Shown: positions 1 to 10,648 of the stretch, piece by piece
Numbering within the stretch: position 1 is the first letter of the stretch
Layout of the letters: each line of letters opens with the position of its first letter
Assembly: GCA_003254905.1 (NCBI GenBank)
Contig: QANU01099724.1
Span: 62,001 to 126,000, forward strand
Source: Nissolia schottii
Lineage: Eukaryota > Streptophyta > Magnoliopsida > Fabales > Fabaceae
Length of the DNA stretch: 64,000 bases
Direction of reading: 5' to 3'
Notes under the pieces: generated by a model
What the model was told of the DNA's origin: nothing
Seen by the model: the letters and a program-made list of their open reading frames with translations, nothing else
Databases searched by the model: none
Translations under genes and position numbers: made by a program

Positions 1-405
1 CCATGCAATAAGAATCACATTACTACGAGGGATGCATCATGAATGAGAAAATTAAATCGGAAAATGAATTTAAAAATCACAAATTGACCGAAAAATCTAA
101 ACATCTCAAACAGCTGAGATTGAGAGGCTCCAAGCTTTCTAGCTTAACCATCATTAGAAGCACACCAGACAACAAAAATTCTTCTAGCAGAAATCACTTT
201 TGAATGTTTCGCACCATTTGCAATGCATTCACTATCCAAAGACTTACAAGACATCTACATTAAAACAAAGTAGTGAATGAAGTACTGATTAAGTTTTAAA
301 TCCTACGCAATCAATTATCCCACAAGAACTTTTAATCTAACAGTTGAATTGACAAGATTAAGTAAATAAATTAACTAAATAAACACACTAAATTGATCCC
401 CACCC

Positions 406-485
<80 letters not shown>

Positions 486-984
486 GAATGGTGTGCATGC
501 ATGCATGCACGCACGCAAATGTGTGTAGGTTCGGATCCACTGACACTAATGCAAATTTTTTTATGAAATTATCACATGAATGATACAAAAAACCTTTTAT
601 TTTCACAAATTGACCGTTTGATTGAAGTGTGCACCCGTTATACCCCCCCACACATCATTTTATACCTACCCCAAACTGTTATCTTCATTGATTTATATTA
701 AAATTTGCATATATAAGCTTTTCAAACAAATTAAAATATCCACCAAAACTTACAAATCTATATGTATATAATGGACCAGGATCTATTGACATGGGTGAAA
801 GAACTGAACCATTTACACCATCTAATACCCTATAAAATAATTGCCAGAAGCTACACCAGTACAGCCCTTCAATTTAAAACATTAAATGAGAAAAGGGTAA
901 TTAGGCTAAAATAAAGTTGAACAAGGAAGCAAAATAATCAAATTTCTAAAACATCAACTTGAAATAGTGGGAGACAAAGCATAC
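1..984 (-). other. Intron of the ELF9/Tat-SF1-like gene, running off the left edge
   Basis: The last visible exon of the splicing-factor gene ends at 985 with a GT donor (984-983), in the middle of a codon. No continuation of the protein was found in 1-984 on the minus strand, so the remaining exons (expected: the second RRM and the C terminus) should lie left of the window. The stretch is AT-rich and contains a TG microsatellite. No other gene is seen. Confidence 0.7.
415..477. repeat. (TG)n microsatellite
   Basis: About 31 uninterrupted TG units, flanked by TATATA on the left and by ATGTATGTG and GCATGCATGC-type low-complexity sequence on the right. It lies in an intron of the ELF9-like gene. 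The long His/Thr reading frame it creates on the other strand is an artefact. Confidence 0.97.
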
Positions 985-3900
985 CCCATCCAAGCATTTT
1001 TTCTTCCACCCTTTTCAATTTCTTCTTCTTTTTATTGTCTACTTGCTTGCTTATAAACTTCTCTCCTGCATATTTAAAGAAAGCTCCATCAAGCAACAGC
1101 AGGCACAAGAAACAACTAAACTATTTATCTGAAACGTGTTGCTGTTAACTATAGCTACAAGTGAGCTATTGTCAGAAACTGCCACATGATGTATTAAAAA
1201 TTAAATGATGCCTACCTTTCTGCTCAAATTTAGCCAGGTTGACTGACATGGGAATCTTGCCACCAGGTCGAAAAGGTGTTCCATCCAAAAGTTGGGTTGC
1301 TAGAGCCACTGATGGTTCCTATATTACACAAATATAATGGAAATCCTTTTACAATTACAACTAAAAGTCACAGGCAAAACAATAAGGGAAACAGTTACCT
1401 TAAGATACGTAACCAAAGCATCTCCCTTTTTCCTTCCTGTCTCTTTATCAACATAGAGCTTCACACGAGGTTTTTTGGTTTCGGGGTCCTATTGTAAACA
1501 TAATCATGCACTCATATAAAGCCAGTATGAGGTAGCTAATCTGCCACTTTTATGAGTACTCACAAACTGACACCCAATAATAATATTTTCTTTTAAAAAA
1601 AAATGCCCACCCATAAGGCACGGTTGGTTAAAATTAATTCGTAAAAATTGGTTGTGATTCACCTTTGCTTGATTACAAGTGCCCAAAAAATGGAAAGACG
1701 GGTTTCTCTAAATTCTTATAAAAAAATACGAGGCATATGATCAAAATTCACAGTATAAATGAAAGCGTTAAGAACAAATATTATATGCAACACATTCTGC
1801 ACTTCCATGAGTTGAAATGTTAATCCATATTTTTGGCAGTATTGCACAGCCACTGACCATTAATATTATAAGGAGTCAATAAAGTTTTTCCTCACATTAA
1901 CATACCAGATAATTTTAAAGATACTTGTAAAAATGAAAACTACTACCCATAAATCATAGTAAAATTCTATATAATTTTACCATTGAATAGATAATACATA
2001 ACATAGGAATAGGAATTAAAAAAGAAAAAAATACCTCCTTTATAATTCCACACTTGGAAAATACCTCCACGACCTACAATACATTGCCCACGTTGATTCC
2101 TCCAACAAAAAATACTTTCAGGCAAATTAGGACAAAAGTTAAGGCTTACTTCATCAGTGGTAACATCCTCAGGTAAACCAGTGACGTAAACATGTGTATT
2201 GACCTTTAATTCAAACCAACTATCTGGAGGTTTATTAGCTTCCTGAAACAGAAAGAGGCCAATGGGGATTGAAGGTCTCATTTGTCTCCCAAAAGTGGAC
2301 CTCATTTCTAAGTCCATACAACAAAGGAAAATGGGGTAGGGTGAAACATTAATATAGACAAGATACAAAAGAAAGGGAGCACCTTCTTGTCAGCTGGCTT
2401 ATCTGAAAGCTTCCTCTTTCCATCTGTTACAGCGTTAGCATTATTTGGTTCTTCTGGTAAGGGAGCTGCAGCAACACTCAATTTTGAACTATCTTCAAGT
2501 TTTTCAGAGGCATCAGAATCAGTCACTGTTGGAAACACTTCCTCTTCTTGCAAGAAGGTCATCTCTTCAACACCATAAGACTCATTGCAGCCAGAGGTTT
2601 GCTCCTATCACATAACAACTTCATTAATCCCACCAAAAACACAACAATTTCATTTATATAGAGAAAAAGAAAGTTTATTAGAAGAAAATAAATGAATGCA
2701 GAAGAAGATAATGCATCCTCAAAACAACTATTGTATCTTCTCCCACTATGTGGAGTCAGCTACATGGACTAGTCGACGCCCATAGTATCCTATTGTAGAC
2801 CACGTGCAATGAAGTATCCTCAGAAGCTAAAATTAAACAAATAAATCCTATTTGGATAAACCATGCAACATATCTCTTCAATCCGTTTGTATGTTTTGTA
2901 TATTGGATAACAGAACACCATTGACTCGACCTTCATTGAAAATATAACTCCAAGATCAACTTCCTTGGCTTGGATCGCACAAAGAATAAATACAAAGCAT
3001 TACTGAGATGAACAAGATCATTTCTTCCAAGTACAACATGCAACCACATACAAGCATAACACACCATAACGATGAAAAGGCAATATTCTAATTTGTAATA
3101 TAATTAAAAAGAGATAAGGAAAATACCATATAATTCTCATGAAACAAAATAAATAGCAGAAACCAAGAGAGAGAAATAATCAAATCCAAGTTTTAAAAAA
3201 AGATTATTACAAAAACCAAACAAGAAAAAAATAGAAAGAATCAAATCCAAGTAAGAAAAGAATCAATTACTACAGAGCAGTACAGAAGCTCTTCAGCTTA
3301 ACTGAGTTTTTCAGAATATACATAGATTTAGGACTGCATAAACCTTGCAACCTATTTAAATAATAAATAATATAATAATAATTTAAATTTGAGGAATAAC
3401 GAGCTTGAACTGAGAGGTTGTTCTCAACAAATTTAGAGAGAGAGAGGGGAAGGGGGCACTAATTTTTTATGAATTAAAAGAATTTCCAGAACTTGCCTTT
3501 TGGATCTAGTACCCAACATAAGTCATGTATATTTATAACTAACAGCCTCTTGAATAATGAATAGCAGCCACGATCTACAGAAACGAAGCATTAAATAGAT
3601 TCAAAGAAAGGATGATAGGTGCTCTATTTAATATTTGTGCTTGATGCAAAAACATAAGCACTCAATGTCCCACAAGAAGTCAGCAGCTCCTCAAAATAAA
3701 GTACTTATTTTACATATTGAAAAATAAATTCCTTCACATGGTCTGATTATACATTGTGTTACTAACTGTTCAGACTTCCATTAAATATATGATGTCCCTA
3801 ATTACAGATTCTATCATATCCCAATTACTCTAATTACAGATTCTAATAGTGATATTTGATTGTTGGGATTCAAATGCTCATTTGGCCTGTCCAAAATCCA

Positions 3901-5626
3901 AACCAAACAGAACAAAGTTGTTTCCAAAGCAATGTCCATGATATTGAGTCATCTCTTCCAATCTCACTGTTATTAAGATGTCTAAATAATAATGATAATA
4001 ATAATATTCCTAAAAGCAGAAACAAATACCAACAGGACAGTTTAACAGATAAAGAACCAGCCTTACAAACCACATAATATTTGAGAAACAGAAATTAAAA
4101 GTCAAGGATTCAACTCAACCTAACCCAAAATCCTAGGAATGAAAACTTCATTATGCCTTAAGCCTAACTTTGTTTAATCATAATATAAAGGAAAAAAAAA
4201 CACCATTGATATTTTTGTGCTACACTTCCTAAGAAACGTAGATTTTTTTTCCTTCAGCGAAAACCTTAACTAGTATCCTTAGGGCATGGGTTACAAAAAC
4301 CATAACAATTATAATCATCATTATCATTATTAGAAAGTATAATAACAACACAAATGCTATGTGCCAACCTGGGGAACCCAGACTCTAAGATTCCTATCCC
4401 ACTTGTATGTAGTCCCATCATCATCAGTAAACTCTTCCTCACCCTCGGGCGGCGTCGAAGGCCTCTCAAAATCCACTCCTCCTGCACCGCCACCGACATT
4501 TCCAGAAAAGGATCCGAATTCCGAACCTTGCACCTGTGCCTCTGCCTCCTTAATCTCGTTTTGGAATTTCTCAAGCTCGTCAACGTCATTCGCAGGCACT
4601 ACACAACAAGTTCACTCTATAAGATCCACAAACAATAACAAAATTGAGAACCGAAAATCCGGAATAAAAAAAGAGAAGAAAAGCTATATACCTGCAGTCG
4701 AATAATCAGGTCCCTGCTGGTTTATTTCTGTCCACAACACAGGAATAGAGGACAATGGCTGCCACTCAGTTGTTCCGTCAGCCCACACAAGTGTTTCTTT
4801 CAAGAGGTATCCATTTAAGTAATGCTCTGTGCACGCCAAGTACATAAGTTTCGACACGAAACGGTGCTACTCACTTATGAAACTAAGAATAAACCCCCAA
4901 AATCGTCCCTCGCTAAAGCAACACAAACTACCCGATAAATAAAAAACATCAGCAAGCATAGTCCCTAAGAATTAAAAAACAACTTTCAAATTCATCTTTT
5001 TAGTCCTTAACCCTCGTACGCATCAGTCCCAAAAATGACTAATATGACGGACATCCGATACCAGAGATTATGCCAGCAATTTTCATTTCTCGGGGACTAA
5101 TTAATGTGTAAGACACTATGGAAGCCAACGGCAAATTTGAGGGTTTACTCTCACATCAATTTATAAATTTCAGGGAACAAACAACAACAGCAAAATCAAA
5201 TCAAAATACACGAGACCAAAATCACTAAAATATTAATACAAAACAGAAGCATGAGGGAGATGGATGCAATAACTCACGGCGCAACTCCGAGAGGGCGTAA
5301 GGGCCGTACTGTTGTTGATCGTCACCGGCAACGTACCATCCCACTTCAGTAGCGGCAGCACCAGCAGTAACATTTGCAGCACTCTCTTGTTCTTCACCTA
5401 AGTATAAACCAAGCTTGCTAGATTCAGAAAAATTGTTATACACAAAATAACCGAAGATTCTAATCAACCAGTGCATCAGAGAGAGAGAGTAATTAAATTA
5501 GTCAAAGTAATCATTTTTTTTTTAATTTCTGCGAAGCATAACGTAGAGCGAAGAGAAATTTAAGCATCGAGCAGTACGTTGCGGTGGTTGGTGGTGGCTG
5601 GTGTCGTAGCCATTCTGAGACGACAT
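985..5626 (-). CDS. ELF9: Tat-SF1/CUS2-like splicing factor (ELF9-like), 5' part
   Basis: Exons (minus strand, in order): 5626-5578, 5397-5278, 4826-4692, 4598-4369, 2604-2383, 2242-2150, 2073-2035, 1488-1399, 1318-1216, 1065-985. All are bounded by AG/GT and stay in frame, giving 387 residues before the window ends. Start ATG 5626 opens MSSQNGYD. Residues about 40-90 resemble a GYF-like module ([20 protein letters not shown]). An acidic linker with [16 protein letters not shown] follows, a signature of plant HTATSF1 homologues. The first RRM begins near residue 265 (RNP2-like HVYVTGLP, later KGDALVTYL). A Lys-rich stretch ([16 protein letters not shown]) leads to the missing second RRM. Family knowledge: Tat-SF1/CUS2 proteins assist U2 snRNP in pre-mRNA splicing in the nucleus, and Arabidopsis ELF9 is an RNA-binding homologue linked to flowering. 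Exon 7 is a 39-nt micro-exon. The ELF9 orthology is inferred from domain order. Confidence 0.9.
2722..2790 (-). mobile_element. RTE-type LINE 3' tail, antisense, in an intron
   Basis: On the minus strand this reads ATCCATGTAGC-like sequence (here GTCCATGTAGCTGACTCCAC), then ATAGTGGGAGAAG and a TTG-rich tail. This matches the conserved 3' end of plant RTE-clade LINEs (ATCCATGTAGCCGACCCCAC...AGTGGGATAAGG...TTGTTG). It is only a short fragment. Two other copies of the same terminus occur at 15441-15527 and near 53600. Confidence 0.6.
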
Positions 5627-5753
5627 CGTTTTGGTGTCAAATTCGGGGTTTCTGGGTTTCGTCTGCTGTGCGTCCAATGCTGAGATTGAGCGATGATGAC
5701 ACGATACAAATCACAAGGGGCTGTTTCTAGAGTGTTTTCACCAGGCAGAAATT

Positions 5754-6382
5754 CTTAGGTGCTCCGGGAACGCCATGGTCACTCCATACAAATCATGCCA
5801 TGTAAGACAGGGCCCACCAATTTAACTATAGTTAACTTCTTTTTCAACTTATGTGAAAAAAAAAAAAAAATGGGCCCCACCACACAAACAAAAACCCTAA
5901 TCTTCCTACCTCCTCACCTTCCGGCAGCTGCCACCCCCACCCGATAATACATATCCCACACCAGAATAACTAGAGAAAAAATTCACAAATATGGTAGATC
6001 TTGCTGCAGGGGCGGAGGCAAGAAGAGGCGGTGGCAGAGGTGGTGACGACGTGAAGGTGCCGATGCCGCTCACTGGCAGGATGAGCAGCGGCGGTAGCCT
6101 CTTCGTGTTCGATACCCCGCAGAGGGGCTGGAGGTGGGGGAATTGGCGGCGGGACAATGGGTGGGGGGTGGCGGTAGCAAGGTGAGAGGGAGTATGAGTG
6201 CAGGAAGGTGAGGAGGTTTTAAGTGGTGGGCCCTTTCTTCTTCTATTTTTTTTACAGAAACAATTTTAAACAAAAAATAACTATAGTTAAATTTGCAAGG
6301 GTTAAGACTTAAAAATTGATGGACTAGTCTTATATGGCGTTATTTGTATGGAGTAACCATATTGCGATTCAGAATACCTAAG
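5754..6382. mobile_element. Non-autonomous TIR element upstream of the ELF9-like gene
   Basis: The outer ~55 bp are imperfect inverted repeats. The left arm starts CTTAGGTGCTCCGGG and the reverse of the right end starts CTTAGGTATTCTGAA. Both then share ATGGTYACTCCATACAAAT and GCCATRTAAGAC. Inner arms around 5824 and 6277 share TAACTATAGTTAA. The core (about 5920-6240) is unusually GC-rich and Gly/Arg-coding on the plus strand, unlike the flanks, and could be a captured gene fragment. No transposase and no convincing target-site duplication were found, so the superfamily is open (MULE-like is possible). It begins 128 bp upstream of the ELF9-like start codon. Confidence 0.7.
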
Positions 6383-7213
6383 GCATCGGGATTCGGGAAA
6401 GCTGTATCTTTTTTAAAATATTTGATAAAAAATATATAAATTATTATCAATAAGCGAACACTATAAGAATGATCTTTAGTATAAAAATATGGTTAAGTTA
6501 TTTTTAAAATATAAAACTATTATAATTAAAGTAAAAAAAAAATTATTATTTTAATGTTTTATGAATGATTAAATGATAAAATTAAAATTTTATTAAAATT
6601 TAATATTATTTAAATTTTTTTAAATATTGGAAAGCTATAATTAACACTCAAAAAAATCTCTTTTAAGAGTTCTTAAAAGTAGAAAACTCTAATTTTTCTA
6701 CTTACTAAACACAAAAAATTGACTTATACTTCTTAAAGGTAATAACATATTCTAAAAAAAGTCTTACCAAACAAAGCCTAAGAATTTCTCATTAAAAAAT
6801 CGGGAGCACAATATTTATTTATATTTCTCATAAAAAAACAAATTATGCCACGTCAAAAAAAATGAACGAAGGTTTACAAATGTAAAAATAAGGTTTAAAT
6901 AAGAAATTATCTTATCTTTTAGTCTTTACTATTGACTATGATTATGTAACTTTTTGATAGAGTTTAATTTTAATACACTGATAATATAAAAAAAATTATA
7001 CAGTATATGGTTGAATGATGTTATAAAACTCATTTACATTATCAATACATTTAAATTAAATTCTTTTTAATATATTTAGATCAAAACTAAACAATAAAAA
7101 TATTAGAGACATAAACAAAATCTCGTAAATTTATGTCAAATCCAAAATATATTTCAAGTCAAAAAAATAAAATAAAATAAAAAACAACGTGATTAATTTT
7201 TTATCAATATATT
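6383..7213. other. AT-rich intergenic DNA, no gene seen
   Basis: A/T homopolymer runs and degenerate AT-rich sequence between the TIR element and the pararetrovirus fragment. No reading frame with recognisable content on either strand. Confidence 0.7.
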
Positions 7214-7268
7214 ACATGTCTATTCAAGTCAAATATAACATGTCTATTAATCTGATAACATGTCTATT
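7214..7268 (+). repeat. Three spaced copies of ACATGTCTATT at the pararetrovirus junction
   Basis: The 11-mer ACATGTCTATT occurs at 7214-7224, 7238-7248 and 7258-7268. The third copy runs straight into the first recognisable viral codons. It looks like a local filler duplication at an integration or deletion breakpoint, but it could be chance in AT-rich DNA. Confidence 0.5.
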
Positions 7269-7628
7269 AAGCAGGTCCTACCAGGTTCAAACACTGAACA
7301 AATTGTCAGATATCATTCGGGTATTTGGCATTCCTCTCAACAAAAATATTCTACTGTTAAAAAAGAAATTTTATCAATAGTTTTATGTGTTATGAAATTT
7401 CAAGATTACTTATTTAATAAACGTTTTCTCATCAAAACTGATTGCAAAGCAGCCCCATCTATTTTACAAAAAGATGTTAAAAATCTAGTTTCAAAACATA
7501 TTTTCGCCAGATGGCAATCATTGTTATCCTGCTTTGATTTTGAGATCACTCACATAAAAGGAGAGACCAACACCTTACCAGATTTTCTCACAAGAGAGTT
7601 TTTACAGGGATCAAATGAGCGAGAATAA
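7269..7628 (+). pseudogene. Caulimovirid polyprotein fragment: RNase H domain
   Basis: An open frame of about 120 codons matches the C-terminal end of a Caulimoviridae pol polyprotein. It carries WHSSQQKYSTVKKEILSIV, the FLIKTDCKAA box with the conserved Asp, and the closing motif KGETNTLPDFLTREF. The reverse transcriptase, protease, coat and movement regions upstream are absent, because the sequence changes to unrelated AT-rich DNA before about 7260. This is an old, truncated integrated copy and not a functional virus. The frame ends TAA at 7626-7628 and overlaps the next ORF by 14 nt. The arrangement (polyprotein followed by a second ORF) fits Florendovirus-like endogenous elements; the genus is inferred. 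Confidence 0.85.
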
Positions 7629-8439
7629 ACGGACAAAAGAATATTATGGAACCCCACTGGGTTCTGAAACATCCAAAACAATATCAAGATCTGGTACCAT
7701 TGTGGGCAGCCCAAGCCCTAGTTCAATACCAAGCACAATAAGGCCTTCAGGGCTTAGCTCAATACGCCCTACAGTCGGACCAATAGGTCCAAGTTCAACA
7801 CAAAAATCACTACGTCCATACTCTGATGTTATCAAAACTACGCCTTCTCCATGTCAAACCCCCGTAACTCTCAGTCAAAACAAGTTCACCACCCTTAACT
7901 ACTACAATACCTTAACTGGCTCTCCCAGCCGCCCATCATCAGCCTTAATAGAACCTCAATACCAAGAAAAAGAAGATTTACTGCCCATTGCAGTAATTGA
8001 AAAGGAATGGCAAAATAGGGCACCAAGAGAGATCGCCCAGATACTGTTTCCTCCACTATTCCAATACCTTCCACATACTCCACTCAAAACAAGGTTATTT
8101 TACGAATTCGTCCTGATTGACACCGAATCAGTCGAGCTAGTTCACAAGGATGACCCCTCTGGTTCAATACTCCATTCCAAAGTCAAGATTCTTAAAGTTT
8201 TATCCATCCAAGATTGGGGACAAGAGATTCATAAGCCCAAACCCTTTTCACTAAATTTCAATCCTCCCCAATACACATATCATGACTATATAGAAGCCTG
8301 GTACAACACTTTCTACTATAAGCCCTATCAACACTCCTGGTTTCTGTGGTTCAAGAAAGGAATATCCTTGAAATTTCCTAAATGGTTCATCGACTGGTTT
8401 AAACTAAATGGGACCTATGCTATTAATATTTCCCAATGA
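7615..8439 (+). pseudogene. Second ORF of the endogenous pararetrovirus (function unknown), broken
   Basis: Starts ATG at 7615, 14 nt before the polyprotein stop, so the two viral frames overlap. The first ~95 codons are Ser/Pro/Thr-rich and low in complexity (repeats of GPSSI- and RPSG-like words). The second half is aromatic-rich, with KPKPFSLNFNPPQYTYHDYI and WFLWFKKG followed by a Trp/Phe-rich KFPKWFIDWF patch. This resembles the uncharacterised downstream protein of plant endogenous caulimovirids. The frame stops at 8437-8439, while similar-looking coding sequence continues in another frame from about 8408, so a frameshift is likely near 8400-8437. No function is claimed. Confidence 0.75.
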
Positions 8440-9032
8440 AGTTCAAAACAGTTATACTTATTTCAAAACAAATACCACTTTCGTAGGGGAATATCAATTC
8501 ATTTCTTTCGTAGCCAGTCAAGCTATAACCTGGATCATGTCCTGGGATTATAGTAAGGCAAAGATTACGGAAGACTCAGACCTGCTGATGCTGGTCAGAT
8601 CAATACGTGTAAAATAGTGGTCAAAGTTCAATACTGATTTACTTAAAAAAGAAAAATTAGATCAATGGATCTAGATGAGCTTGCAGGGAAAAACCCCTGA
8701 AAACCCGATACAAATTTCTGATCCAAACAAGAAGTTCGCCGCAGAAAAGGCTCAACTCATGGCCGCCTTGGCCTCGGCAACCTCTTCTCAAGATATTCAA
8801 CAAACATGGAAGAAGACCTCATTTGGCTCCGGGTCGGAACCCGATGATGAGGCATCCAGCTCATCAAACTATTTGCAAGATAATGAAGACGACTGTTACG
8901 GGATTCCTTTACTGTAAAGTCATCATTAAAGGGACCCCTGCCAACCACCAATCAAAAGTGTTGGCAGAAGAAGACAAGAAGAGAGAGCTACTATTCAAGC
9001 ACGCGAATTCAGGAAAGGAAGACGCGACATAA
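8408..9032 (+). pseudogene. Decayed 3' part of the pararetrovirus second ORF
   Basis: After the break near 8437 the coding signal continues in a different frame to a stop at 8615-8617. It resumes in that same frame at 8675 after a second stop at 8672-8674, runs to 8917, and then shifts again to about 9032. The later segment is acidic and Ser-rich (DDEASSSSNY) and the last is Lys/Glu-rich. At least two in-frame stops and two frameshifts separate the pieces, so no intact product is possible. Confidence 0.65.
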
Positions 9033-10480
9033 AGTTTGCAATAATTGTACTTTTACTGTTCATCTACTTTTCCTTTGTCAAAAGATGTAATTATTATGTT
9101 TCCCGTTACTGTTTAAAGTTTGTTTGTATTCTGCTCCAATAGAGTCACAAAAATACTTTAATTGGCTTCCTTATAAAAACGGGAGGGAAAGAGAAATGGT
9201 TAGGGGATCATAAACTATTTTAGAGGATCATAAATTATGAATGGGTAAGTGAATTATTTTTAGTTAATGAGAAGTGCTAATGAAAATTTAGAAGTTTAAA
9301 TTTAAATCTTAATTTTTAATTTCTAATCACATATGCAATCATCATGTATATCATTGAGAACCATGCCCTGCACATGTGGCGAGCTCTCAATTTTGTTTAC
9401 ATAAGTTCTATTTGAAACTATATTTTTAACACATTCTACTAGATTGCATCAACCATCAACACAATCCACATTTCCTAAATTTCCAAAGTTGCAAAATTAT
9501 TAGTAATGGGAACTTCTAGACAATTCATTTCAATTGTCATACAATTAAGACCATTCATTTTATTTGAATAATTATTTTAAAAAGTCTCAAATTTGAATTC
9601 AATGTTTTGGTGATTCCTATCCATGTGATTGAAATGTGTCTACATAGATTTAATTTTAATTTAATAGGACTTCAAATATTCATTATAAAAAGGATGTAAT
9701 TATTCTCTTTATTGTACAAATCATTTCATACCATTTTTTTTAGTAATTTATCATATAAAAATGTCTATATTTAAACTATTCAAATAAAATAGATTATCTT
9801 TAAAAAACTTGTTAACTAAAATATCTCAACATAAATTAATTTTTACATAATCAATTATTGAAACAATTTTAATTTTTTAACTTTCTCAATCATTTTTTTC
9901 TTTCACAAAATAATCAAATCTACCTTTTGAGCATTATCTACAAAAGTTGTTTTGCTTTTTTCATAAAAAAATATTTTTTCTTTGTTTTTACCAAATTGAC
10001 CTTAAGTTTTAAATATTATGTATATAAATAAAAATATTTCATATCTTTTTAGTAATTTATTATATAAAAATAATTTTATATACAATTTAAATGAAATAAA
10101 TTATCTTACAATCAATTTTTATCTAAAAAAATTAAACATAAACTTATTCTCACATAATCAATTATATTAAAAAATTATTATTAAAATAAGCGATTATTAG
10201 TATAAGCTTAACTTAAAAACTTTTCTAAAGACACACTCAAATAAACAAATGTTTTGCCAATCTCTTTTTTAGTATTTAAAAAATTACAATAATTATAATG
10301 AGAATTAAATATAAAACACTTCATACATATTATTTAAATTCCCCGTAAAAATAAAAAATAATAATTGTAAAAACGAAAATGCAAGCAGCGGAAATGCATC
10401 AAATGATCAAGTGCTTTCGAAGCGCCACGTGGTGTTTAAACAGGTACGGTAATAAAAATGAGGGAACCGGACGCAAAATG
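9033..10480. other. AT-rich intergenic DNA with no gene
   Basis: Strongly AT-rich, with a pair of diverged direct repeats (9722-9865 and 10037-10175, listed separately). No reading frame of note. The last ~100 bp become more GC-rich as they enter the FAS1 promoter. Confidence 0.65.
9722..10175 (+). repeat. Two diverged direct repeats of about 140 bp
   Basis: Copies at about 9722-9865 and 10037-10175 share, in order, TTTCATA, TTAGTAATTTAT.ATATAAAAAT, AAATRAAATA, TTATCTT and ACATAATCAATTAT. They are AT-rich and diverged, and may be arms of an old element or a local duplication. Confidence 0.5.
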
Positions 10481-10482
10481 GC

Positions 10483-10493
10483 TTGGCGCGAAA
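10483..10493 (-). promoter_or_regulatory. Consensus E2F site in the FAS1 promoter
   Basis: TTGGCGCGAAA on the plus strand reads TTTCGCGCCAA on the minus strand, a full match to the E2F consensus TTTSGCGCS. It lies 156 bp upstream of the FAS1 start codon in a GC-enriched stretch. Established knowledge: Arabidopsis FAS1 is an E2F-regulated S-phase gene. Occupancy here is inferred. Confidence 0.7.
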
Positions 10494-10648
10494 CACCAGG
10501 CGCACACGCAAATCATTCCGTTTAAGTTCACCCACCCTTCCCCACTACACCAAAACGGCAAAACCCAAAAGGAGGGAACAAATTAGGGCTCAGGCATTGT
10601 TTCATTCCTGTGTTCTCGAAGTCTGATCGAAGGTTCTAGAAGCCGGAA

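Noticed and set aside
388..651. 87-codon minus-strand frame rich in His-Thr
   Set aside because: It is the (TG)n microsatellite read as CA repeats, inside an intron.
5906..6273. Several Gly/Arg/Pro-rich frames on both strands
   Set aside because: GC-rich core of a TIR element. No homology recognised and the frames overlap on opposite strands.
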